Below are positions 8,114-15,898 of a stretch of DNA of 64,000 nucleotides, one piece after another. Both the position numbers and the translations under genes were made by a program. Numbering within the stretch: the stretch's first letter is position 1; each line of letters opens with the position of its first letter. Origin of the DNA: Synergistaceae bacterium UBA5560 (GTDB lineage: Bacteria; Synergistota; Synergistia; Synergistales; Aminiphilaceae); the NCBI GenBank assembly GCA_002425685.1, contig DIMS01000114.1, positions 19,885-83,884 on the forward strand, written 5' to 3'. The notes beneath the pieces were generated by a model, which saw only the letters and a list, made by a program, of their open reading frames with translations, searched no databases and was not told the origin of the DNA.

Positions 8114-9298
8114 ATGAACCCGCAACGGACTCCGAGACTGGGATTGATTGTCAATCCGATAGCGGGCATGGGGGGGCGCGTCGGCCTGAAGGGCACCGAC
8201 GGCGACGAACTCTTGCGCCTCGCCGTCGCACGCGGCGCCGTTCCCATGGCCGAGTCGCGCGCAGCGCTCTGCCTCGAGGCCTTCCTGAAAGGAGCAGAAG
8301 GCAGACCCTTCGAGCTTCATGTAGGCCCCGGCGCGATGGGAGAGCGGGTCGCGGAGCGATACGGCCTCGGAGTCGTCGTCGCAGGGAGGGGCGCTCTCCC
8401 GCCCCCATCGTCCGTCCGTACCACCGCGGAGGATACGCGGAGAACCGCAAGAAATATGGCGGATACGGGCGTGGATCTCCTCCTTTTTGCAGGGGGCGAC
8501 GGAACCGCCCGCGACATCTGCGTGGCGCTCGGCCGAGACCGGCTCGTCCTCGGAATTCCCGCCGGCGTGAAGATTCACTCGGCGGTGTACGCCAGTTCAC
8601 CCGCGGCGGCAGGATTCCTCGCTGCCGCCACACTCTTCGGAGACACATCGGTCATTCGCGAGAAACTCGCAGAGGTCATGGACATCGATGAGAATGCCTA
8701 TCGGAGCGGAGTCCTTCGTGCAAAACTCTTCGGCTATCTGCGCATTCCCTACGAACGCCGGCGCGTACAGGGACTCAAGGCCGGCTCCGGCACACCCGAA
8801 GCCGCCGCACAGGCGGAGATCGCCGCGGCCGTCGCGGAGACGATCTCCGCCGGACCGGAGACACTCTGGCTGATCGGCGCGGGGACAACGACGAAAGCAG
8901 TGACGGATGCGCTCGGGCTTTCCGGCACACTGCTCGGTGTCGACGCCTGTCTGGGAGGCTCCCTCGTCGCACTCGACCTGAGTGAGCGCGACATCCTCGC
9001 GCTCATCGCACAGCAGTCCGACCCGAAAAAAATAAAAATCCTGCTGACACCCATCGGCGGACAGGGCTTTCTCTTCGGGCGGGGAAATCAGCAGTTCAGC
9101 CCCGACGTCATTCGAGCAGTGGGTCGGGAAAACCTGATGATCCTCGCAACGCCCGACAAACTGCACACCCTGCGAGGAGCACCGCTTCTGGCGGACACGG
9201 GCGATCCGTCGCTCGACCTGGAACTTGAGGGGTACTACCGCATCGTCAGCAGCTACGGGGGCTTCACCGTGTATCCTCTCGCGGCGGCGGGACAGTGA
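8114..9298 (+). CDS. ATP-NAD kinase-like protein (AcoX / COG3199 type)
   Basis: The 394-residue protein belongs to the group of predicted NAD(H) kinases annotated as AcoX-like. It shows the N-terminal LGLIVNPIAGMGGRVGLKG block typical of that group and the diacylglycerol/NAD-kinase GGDGTARDI motif at about residue 127. A second glycine block, LLTPIGGQGFLFGRGNQQ, lies near the C-terminus. I chose ATG 8114, because the longer frame starting inside gcvPB adds 21 residues without similarity. Members of this family commonly sit beside dehydrogenase operons, but their reaction is not firmly proven. Here it could phosphorylate NAD or another cofactor for the SDRs, which is inference. Confidence 0.8.
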   Translation: MNPQRTPRLGLIVNPIAGMGGRVGLKGTDGDELLRLAVARGAVPMAESRAALCLEAFLKGAEGRPFELHVGPGAMGERVAERYGLGVVVAGRGALPPPSSVRTTAEDTRRTARNMADTGVDLLLFAGGDGTARDICVALGRDRLVLGIPAGVKIHSAVYASSPAAAGFLAAATLFGDTSVIREKLAEVMDIDENAYRSGVLRAKLFGYLRIPYERRRVQGLKAGSGTPEAAAQAEIAAAVAETISAGPETLWLIGAGTTTKAVTDALGLSGTLLGVDACLGGSLVALDLSERDILALIAQQSDPKKIKILLTPIGGQGFLFGRGNQQFSPDVIRAVGRENLMILATPDKLHTLRGAPLLADTGDPSLDLELEGYYRIVSSYGGFTVYPLAAAGQ

Positions 9299-9544
9299 AG
9301 ACGGGAAAAACGGAGGAAGAAAAACGCGTCGTCTCTACCGTCTCGTACGGAACAGGACCGTATCGACAATCAACGGGGAAAGGTTCAGCAACTGCAAGGA
9401 GGGGGATTTGCCGGATGACAGTGAAGCCATACGCATACCGCATCTGAGTCTGAACGACGGACAGGCGCGCCGTATGCGCGTGGGGACAACGCCATCCGCG
9501 CGAACCAGCCTCGCATTCAATCACTTTTATCGGAGGTGTTTCGT

Positions 9545-11002
9545 ATGCGTGGCATCATGAAACTGACACCGGTCGCTCTCATCGCAGGACTCATGCTCTC
9601 CGGCATGGATATTCTCCTTGCGGCTCCGATTTCGTTTGCCTATGCCGTTCTCATCGGCATAGGCATCGGAAAGTTCAAATTCCAGGACATTCTCGACGCG
9701 GCTCTGACGAACCTACGTCACTTCCTCATCGTTTTTCTCATCCTGCAACTGGCGTACGGTGTCGCCGAATGCTTTATGGCAACGGGTGTCGCGGCTGCCG
9801 TCATCAACATGGCTCTCTCGATGGGGCTGACCGCGAGCGGCGTGGCGGCCGCCGGTTTCCTCGTCACATGCATCCTGTCAATCGCAACAGGCACCTCATG
9901 GGGTACGTTCGCGGCGTGCGCTCCCATCTTTCTCTGGCTCAACCACATCGTGGGCGGAGACATTCTGCTTACCATCGGTGCCATCGCCGGCGGTTCCTGT
10001 TTCGGCGACAACATTGGCCTGATCTCCGACACCACGGTCGTAAGCTCGGGCATTCAGGGTGTCGAGATCACCAAGCGCGTCAGGCACCAGGGCGTCTGGT
10101 CCCTGCTTTGCATGGTCGCGAGCGCAATTCTTTTCTACATCATGGGTGCGTCGACCGCCGGCCACGGCATGGGAACGGCCGCAGAGGCCATCGCGCAAAT
10201 TCCTCAGGAGGTCTGGACAAAATTGGGCGAAGAACGCGAATCCGCCGTCGCTCTGCTCAGACAGGTACAGGCGGGCGTGCCGTATCTGATGATCATCCCG
10301 CTTCTGGTCGTCCTCGGGCTCGCCGTCGGCGGCGCCAATACACTTATTTGCCTCGCAAGCGGCATCGTTTCGTCCCTCGTCATGGGTCTTTTCTGCGGCA
10401 CCGTCTCGAATATCAACACATTTCTCGACTACTGTTTCACTGGATTTTCAGACGCAGGAGGATGGTCAATCGCAATGATGCTATGGGTCGGTGCGTTCGG
10501 CGGTGTCATGAACAAAATGGAGGCCTTCGACCCGATTGCTGCGCTCATCTTACGCATTTCGACGAAGGTCCGTCATTTGATGACCTGCAACGCGCTACTC
10601 TGCCTTCTTGGCAATGCGGCACTTGCCGATGAAATGGCCCAAATCGTCACCATCAGCCCGATTATCAAGGAACTAACGGAAAGAAACGTGGAGGGCAGCC
10701 CGGAAGCCATGTACACGCTTGCCCTGCGCAACGCGACGTATGCGGATGCGATGGGAGTTCTCGGTTCACAGCTCATCCCATGGCACGTCTACATCGGTTT
10801 CTTCATGGGCATCAGCACCTCTGTTTATCCATTAGCCGAGGGCGTTATCACCCCTTTGGGCATGATCGCACACAACTATCTGGCTTGGATCGCAGTCATT
10901 TCAATGCTCTTCTTGACATTTACGGGACTCGATCGATTCATCCCATTTTTCAAACTTCCCTCCGAACCACAGGTATTCCTGAAAAAAGACAGTAATTCAT
11001 AA
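9545..11002 (+). CDS. nhaC: NhaC-family Na+/H+ antiporter-like transporter, copy 1
   Basis: The 485-residue integral membrane protein has about 11-12 hydrophobic segments. It carries the NhaC block GGSCFGDNIGLISDTTV in its first half and ADEMAQIVTISPIIKEL in the second. Members exchange Na+ for H+ or for organic solutes such as malate/lactate. The ATG at 9545 has CGGAGGTG seven bases upstream; a GTG nine bases earlier is too close to that site. A 246-bp gap separates it from the preceding gene, and I see no convincing promoter or structure there. A second, distinct NhaC homologue follows. Confidence 0.88.
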   Translation: MRGIMKLTPVALIAGLMLSGMDILLAAPISFAYAVLIGIGIGKFKFQDILDAALTNLRHFLIVFLILQLAYGVAECFMATGVAAAVINMALSMGLTASGVAAAGFLVTCILSIATGTSWGTFAACAPIFLWLNHIVGGDILLTIGAIAGGSCFGDNIGLISDTTVVSSGIQGVEITKRVRHQGVWSLLCMVASAILFYIMGASTAGHGMGTAAEAIAQIPQEVWTKLGEERESAVALLRQVQAGVPYLMIIPLLVVLGLAVGGANTLICLASGIVSSLVMGLFCGTVSNINTFLDYCFTGFSDAGGWSIAMMLWVGAFGGVMNKMEAFDPIAALILRISTKVRHLMTCNALLCLLGNAALADEMAQIVTISPIIKELTERNVEGSPEAMYTLALRNATYADAMGVLGSQLIPWHVYIGFFMGISTSVYPLAEGVITPLGMIAHNYLAWIAVISMLFLTFTGLDRFIPFFKLPSEPQVFLKKDSNS

Positions 11003-11063
11003 AAAATAAATAAATATCCGATTTGAATACTGGACAACTTAAAAAATTCCAGGAAAGAAGGGT

Positions 11064-12614
11064 ATGTCTGAAATGACTGAAACAGCAGAAAGCAAGGAAT
11101 GGCGTAAACCGAGCCTCGCGCTCTCCATCGGAGTCATCATTCTCATCACCGTCACGGTCTCCGCCGCCACGCTGCTGTACGGCACGGACGTCCACTCGCC
11201 CATCATCATGCTGGCGGTCGTGATCGGACTGATTGCCCGCTACTCTCTCGGAATCACCTACAAGGCACTCGAAGCGGCCGCGCTCGACAGCATCATGTCG
11301 GCCATGCAGTCGTGCATGATCCTGATGCTGGTCGGCATGCTGATCGGTGTATGGATGCGGGGCGGCGTCATCCCGGGACTGATCTACTACGGCCTCGGAC
11401 TCCTCAGCCCGAAGATATTCCCCCTGGCCACGCTTCTGATCTGTTCGGTCATCTCTCTCTCCACAGGGTCGTCGTGGTCGACGAACGCCACCATCGGCGT
11501 CGCCATGATGGGCATCGGCAACGGGTTGGGAATGCCACCCGCCATGACCGCCGGCATCGTCGTGTCTGGAGCCTACTTCGGCGACAAGATGTCCCCCCTC
11601 TCCGACACGACCAATCTCGCACCGGCCGTCTCCGGGTCGGACCTCTTCGATCACATCCGTGCGATGATCTGGACTACGGGACCGACGTACCTGATCTTCG
11701 CCGTGATCCTGATCTTCTGGGGGTTCCAGTACTCGGGGGGTGACCTCGACGCCACCAGAATCGAGGCGATCCGTACAATCATCAAGGGCGAGTTCCCCGT
11801 GTCACTTCTCTGCCTGGTGCCACCCATACTGGTCATTCTGATGGCGATCCTCAAGTTCCCCGCAATGCCCGGCATCTGCGTGGGCATCTTCGCCGGAATG
11901 GTCCTCTGCTTCGTGTACGGAAGCGGCTGGGGCGAGATCTGGACAATCACGCAGTCGGGCTACAAAGCAGGTTTCAGTGCGAAAATCGTGGGTGCGGGAT
12001 CGAACGAAGCGATCACCGCGCTGCTCGCGGCAAAGAGCATCTCGCTCTCTCCGGATCTGGCGCACGACGTTGCCGCGATGATCTCCCGTCTCGTCGGACG
12101 CGGCGGCATTCAGCCGATGATGTGGTCCGTCTCCCTGGCCATTGCGGCCATGGCGATGGGAGGATTTCTGGAAGTGTCGGGGATGCTGCGCGTGCTGCTC
12201 GAAGCCCTCACCTCGGGCATCCGCAAGGTCGGCGGCCTGGTAGCGGCAACCTGCGTCGCCTGCATTGTCTCCAATTTCCTGACCGGAAGCCAATATCTGT
12301 CCATCGTCATACCGGGACGCATGTTCAAAACCAAGTTCGACGAAAGCGGACTCGCACCGCGGATGCTTTCGAGAACCCTTGAGGATTCCGGCACGCTGAC
12401 GTCCGTGCTGATTCCTTGGAATGTCTGCGGCGGCTACGCGGCGGGAGTTCTCGGAGTGTCGACCCTGGCCTACGCACCCTACGCCGTGCTCAACTGGCTG
12501 AACGTCATCGTCGCGATCGCACTGAGTTACCTGGGAATCGGCGTCTTTCGAAGAGACCGGAACGGCGTCGACCGCCTGAGCCGGGATCTCCGGCTCGGAA
12601 ATGCCGAAAAGTGA
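11064..12614 (+). CDS. nhaC: NhaC-family Na+/H+ antiporter-like transporter, copy 2
   Basis: The 516-residue protein has about 12 membrane segments and the canonical NhaC signature SGAYFGDKMSPLSDTTNLAPA at about residues 173-193. A symmetry-related block, ISRLVGRGGIQPMMWS, occurs in the second half. AGGAAAGAAGGG precedes the ATG. It is closer to the textbook NhaC than the upstream copy, so the two are likely old paralogues with different substrates and not a recent duplication. Tandem arrangement inside a catabolic operon suggests solute/Na+ or solute/product exchange and not only pH homeostasis. Confidence 0.9.
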   Translation: MSEMTETAESKEWRKPSLALSIGVIILITVTVSAATLLYGTDVHSPIIMLAVVIGLIARYSLGITYKALEAAALDSIMSAMQSCMILMLVGMLIGVWMRGGVIPGLIYYGLGLLSPKIFPLATLLICSVISLSTGSSWSTNATIGVAMMGIGNGLGMPPAMTAGIVVSGAYFGDKMSPLSDTTNLAPAVSGSDLFDHIRAMIWTTGPTYLIFAVILIFWGFQYSGGDLDATRIEAIRTIIKGEFPVSLLCLVPPILVILMAILKFPAMPGICVGIFAGMVLCFVYGSGWGEIWTITQSGYKAGFSAKIVGAGSNEAITALLAAKSISLSPDLAHDVAAMISRLVGRGGIQPMMWSVSLAIAAMAMGGFLEVSGMLRVLLEALTSGIRKVGGLVAATCVACIVSNFLTGSQYLSIVIPGRMFKTKFDESGLAPRMLSRTLEDSGTLTSVLIPWNVCGGYAAGVLGVSTLAYAPYAVLNWLNVIVAIALSYLGIGVFRRDRNGVDRLSRDLRLGNAEK

Positions 12615-12632
12615 TTGAGAGGTGTTTCTGCA

Positions 12633-14237
12633 ATGACATCGAAACTGTTCATCCACGGGGGACGAATCTGGACGGGCGACGCGGCTTCCCCGTGGGCTGA
12701 GGCCGCCCTGGTGGAGGATGGAACCTTCACGGCCGTCGGAAAGCGGCGCTACGTCGAATCGAAGATGGAACCGAGAACGACGCAATCGCTCGATGCCGGC
12801 GGGTCGCTGGTCATTCCCGGCATAACAGACGCACACATGCATCTCACTGCCTACTGTAAACAGGGCCTCTACCTCGACCTCTCCGGGGCGCGGTCCATCG
12901 GGGAGATGCTGGACCGCATCGCGGCCAGGGTCGAAGAGAGCGGCAACCGCCACTGCATCCGGGCCGTCAACTACAACGAGACCATGTGGACCGAACCCGT
13001 CGCCCCCACGATGGAGATGCTGGACCGTGTCGCGCAGGGTAAGGCACTGCTGGTCTCGCGGTATTGCGGACACGTGCACGTCGCGAACCGCATCGCCATC
13101 AGGGAAGGCGGCCTGTGGGAAAGCGGCGATCCGAATGTCGTGCGTGGAGCGAACGGTGAACCCTCCGGTATCCTGAACGAGAGCGCGGCCGCGCCGATTC
13201 TCGACATGATCACGCGGGAATGCGAATCGAGCGGGAGGCTCCTCGCGCTCGCCGAAGAAGGATGCCGCAAGCTCGCCTCCATGGGAATAACGGCCGTCCA
13301 TGCCTGCGACGTGCCTTCCTACGGGCTCCCCGAGGAGATCTCCGTCTTCCAGAGCCTGTACGAGGCGGGAAAACTCCCCTTACGGGTGATCGCATACCAC
13401 GACCGGCTGCCAAACCTTTCTTTCCGCAGTGGTCTCGGAAATGCGTTCGTCTCGTACGGCGGATTCAAGCTCCTCGTCGATGGCAACCTCGGCGGCCGCA
13501 CCGCAGCGATGCGAAAGGACTTTTCGGACAAGCCGGGATCGAAGGGGCAGCTCAACCACACGGACGCCGAACTGATCGACCTCCTGTGCGAGGCGCAGGC
13601 AAGGGATATTCAGGTACAGATCCACATGATCGGCGACGCCGCGATCGATCAGGCAATCCGTGCCATGCAGCAACTCCGTGCGGAGACCGGTCGCGCACCA
13701 AAATTTCCGACGCGCTTCAATCACGTGATCGTCAGCCCGCCGGATCAGGCATCCGCAATGCGGAAACTCGGCGTCGTCCTCGACGTGCAGCCGATTCAGG
13801 CTTTCACCGACCGCAACATGGCCCCGGCACGTCTCGGCGGAGAACGTATGATGTACACCTACTCCTTCCGGCGACTCTACGATGCGGGCTTCCTGATGAC
13901 CGGATCGAGCGACGGACCCATGGAGGATCCGAACCCATGGCTGGGGATGTGGGCATCCGTCTGCAGGACCGACGTGGACGGAAGCCCCCTGCAGGAGGCG
14001 AAACCGGACGAAGTGCTCCGTCTCGACGAGGTCCTGCGGCTCTACACGGCGAATCCATACAGGGCGATCGGTTGGGGTGATGCATACGGCCGCATCGCGG
14101 AAGGAGCGAAGGCGGATTTCGTCGTCGTCGAGGGAAACCCCTTCGACAACGACAGACAAAGGTTGCGGAACGTCAGGGTGAGGAACACGTTCGTCGAAGG
14201 AACCGAGACATACGCCGCTTCGACGTCGAACAGGTAA
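12633..14237 (+). CDS. Amidohydrolase family protein (YtcJ/NfdA-like), copy 2
   Basis: The 534-residue protein is a paralogue of the enzyme at 1640-3232. The two share GGRIWTG, VIPGITDAH, NETMW, DG(S/N)LGGRTA, the IGDAA block, DRNMAP and the SSD-P-ED-NPWLG block. The metal ligands are His68 and His70. The ATG at 12633 is preceded by GAGAGGTG; an in-frame TTG six codons upstream lies within that site. It follows the second NhaC gene after 18 nt. Two divergent copies within one locus suggest two related substrates or two sequential hydrolyses. No signal peptide is present. Confidence 0.88.
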   Translation: MTSKLFIHGGRIWTGDAASPWAEAALVEDGTFTAVGKRRYVESKMEPRTTQSLDAGGSLVIPGITDAHMHLTAYCKQGLYLDLSGARSIGEMLDRIAARVEESGNRHCIRAVNYNETMWTEPVAPTMEMLDRVAQGKALLVSRYCGHVHVANRIAIREGGLWESGDPNVVRGANGEPSGILNESAAAPILDMITRECESSGRLLALAEEGCRKLASMGITAVHACDVPSYGLPEEISVFQSLYEAGKLPLRVIAYHDRLPNLSFRSGLGNAFVSYGGFKLLVDGNLGGRTAAMRKDFSDKPGSKGQLNHTDAELIDLLCEAQARDIQVQIHMIGDAAIDQAIRAMQQLRAETGRAPKFPTRFNHVIVSPPDQASAMRKLGVVLDVQPIQAFTDRNMAPARLGGERMMYTYSFRRLYDAGFLMTGSSDGPMEDPNPWLGMWASVCRTDVDGSPLQEAKPDEVLRLDEVLRLYTANPYRAIGWGDAYGRIAEGAKADFVVVEGNPFDNDRQRLRNVRVRNTFVEGTETYAASTSNR

Positions 14238-14252
14238 GGAGGGTATCGGCAT

Positions 14253-15008
14253 ATGGCCAGATTTCCGGAACTTTCCGGCAAACGCGTGATGGTGACCGGC
14301 TCCGCGAGCGGCATCGGTTTTTCCACTGCAATGCGATTCGCAAGCGAGGGAGCATTCGTCTTTCTCGTCGACAGAGATGCAGAAACACTTGAACGGGCAG
14401 CGAAACAGCACGGGAATTTTCGCGGCAGTTTCGTCGCCGACGTCAGCAGTGAGACGGATGTTGTGGCGTCGTTTGCGAAAATGGACGACATTCTTGGCGG
14501 TATCGACGTACTGGTTTCCAATGCGGGAATCAGTGTCCGAAGCGCATGCACGGATATATCCTACGAGCAGTGGAACCGGGTGATGGGCATAAACCTGGGG
14601 GGAATGTTCCTCTGCGCCCGCGAGGCGGCACGCCGCATGTCCTCCCAGAAATCGGGCGTGATCCTGATGACGGCCTCCACCAACGGGACGGAAGGCCACC
14701 GCTGGTATGCGGACTACAACGCCTCCAAGGCGGGAGTCGTCCTTCTCACGAAGACCCTTGCGCTGGAACTGGCCCCCCACGTTCGGGTCAATTGCGTCTG
14801 CCCCGGATATGTCCTCACGCCGATGCAGAAGGCCGAGTACACTCCGGAAATGCTGGAGCGGGTGAACGAGGGCATTCCCATGAAACGCCACGCCGATCCG
14901 GAGGAAGTGGCAGCCCTCTATGCTTTTCTGGCTTCCGACGATGCACGCTATTTCACCGGTGCCGATCTGCGCCTGGACGGAGGCGAGACTGCCGGGTTGT
15001 ACCCGTGA
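14253..15008 (+). CDS. SDR-family oxidoreductase, copy 2
   Basis: The 251-residue classical SDR has the cofactor site TGSASGIG (15-22), Asp40 (LVDRD) favouring NAD, SNAG (89-92) and the catalytic set Ser142, Tyr155 and Lys159 (YNASK). It ends in TGADLRLDGGETAGLYP. AAGGAGGG precedes the ATG. It lies 15 nt after the second amidohydrolase and is the last gene before a strong terminator. It is only generically similar to the SDR at 4300, so the two probably act on different alcohols. Confidence 0.9.
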   Translation: MARFPELSGKRVMVTGSASGIGFSTAMRFASEGAFVFLVDRDAETLERAAKQHGNFRGSFVADVSSETDVVASFAKMDDILGGIDVLVSNAGISVRSACTDISYEQWNRVMGINLGGMFLCAREAARRMSSQKSGVILMTASTNGTEGHRWYADYNASKAGVVLLTKTLALELAPHVRVNCVCPGYVLTPMQKAEYTPEMLERVNEGIPMKRHADPEEVAALYAFLASDDARYFTGADLRLDGGETAGLYP

Positions 15009-15055
15009 AAGGCATAGACCGATAAAGGCTTAAAAACTCTGCCCCCAAAAACTCC

Positions 15056-15092
15056 GGAGTCTCTCCCGCCCCTTGAGGAGAGACTCCTTTTT
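15056..15092 (+). terminator. Factor-independent terminator of the rightward catabolic operon
   Basis: A perfect 11-bp stem (15056-15066 with 15077-15087) encloses a 10-base loop and is followed at once by five T residues. It lies 48 nt after the SDR stop codon and before the promoter of the next gene. Confidence 0.92.
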
Positions 15093-15110
15093 CATCGAGA
15101 GCTGGAAGTT

Positions 15111-15139
15111 TTGACAGGCAGGGATCTTTTCCTTATCAT
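15111..15139 (+). promoter_or_regulatory. Sigma-70 promoter of the GntR/FCD gene
   Basis: TTGACA (15111-15116), a 17-bp spacer and TATCAT (15134-15139, five of six matches) form a near-consensus promoter. It lies between the upstream terminator and the ribosome-binding site, so this regulator is a separate transcription unit. Confidence 0.8.
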
Positions 15140-15205
15140 AAAAGGCTATTGGATTTTCACAAGAGAAACTGCTTGTCTCCACATCCGAAAGGGGGCGGAA
15201 ACGCC

Positions 15206-15865
15206 ATGGAAAATCGCATGCACGCGTCCGCTGCCGATCATGCGTATCAAGTGCTGCGGCGGAAAATCATTCTAAAAGAACTTCAACCGGGACAACGTCT
15301 CTCCGAGACAAAGCTGGCGGAACAGATCGAGTTGAGTCGTACTCCTATCCGGGAAGCTTTGCGACGTCTCAGAACGGACGGACTGGTCATCATGGTGCCC
15401 AACAGCGGAGCATGGGTAGCGTCCCCCTCCCTTCAGGAGATGGAACACGTGTTCGATGTTCGAGAAGGGCTGGAATGCATGGCGGCGGAGCGTGCCGCCC
15501 GCTTCGCCACACTCTCGCAGATCTGTCTTCTCGAGGAGAAAATCGAGGAAGAAGCGGAGGTCTTTCGCGCCAGGAATTTCGAACAGTACTTGGGAGTGAA
15601 TACCGCGTTCCACCGCACACTCGCCGAAGCTGGAGGCAATCCGGTGCTGGTGGAATACGTGGAGAAGCTCCTGGCCCGAACGTTCGTCTTCATGGTCTTC
15701 TACGAGGATTTTTTCGAACGCAGGCAAAATCCCAGCCTGGAAGGACACCGACGCCTCGTGGATGCCCTGCGCGACAAAGACCCGGAGACATGCGTGGCCG
15801 TCATGCACGCCCACATCCGGACATCTGTAGAGGACCTCCGACGTACCTACAGCCATATGACCTGA
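15206..15865 (+). CDS. GntR/FCD transcriptional regulator
   Basis: The 219-residue protein has an N-terminal winged helix (about 8-75, with LSRTPIREALRRLRTDGL) and a C-terminal FCD domain. The ATG at 15206 is preceded by GAAAGGGGGCGG; upstream in-frame residues have no similarity. It is transcribed from its own promoter after the terminator of the catabolic operon. The first FadR-type gene lies at the other side of the locus, so two FCD regulators bracket it. Its targets may include the same operon, which is inference from position. Confidence 0.88.
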   Translation: MENRMHASAADHAYQVLRRKIILKELQPGQRLSETKLAEQIELSRTPIREALRRLRTDGLVIMVPNSGAWVASPSLQEMEHVFDVREGLECMAAERAARFATLSQICLLEEKIEEEAEVFRARNFEQYLGVNTAFHRTLAEAGGNPVLVEYVEKLLARTFVFMVFYEDFFERRQNPSLEGHRRLVDALRDKDPETCVAVMHAHIRTSVEDLRRTYSHMT

Positions 15866-15874
15866 CCCCTTATC

Positions 15875-15895
15875 AAAAAAACGACTCGCGTCACT
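15875..15895 (-). terminator. Weak candidate terminator for sbcDC
   Basis: On the minus strand a short GAC-GCGA-GTC hairpin, with a GNRA-type loop and two possible wobble pairs, is followed by seven T residues. It lies just after the sbcC stop in the 33-bp gap between convergent genes. The stem is short, so I am unsure. Confidence 0.4.
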
Positions 15896-15898
15896 TCC

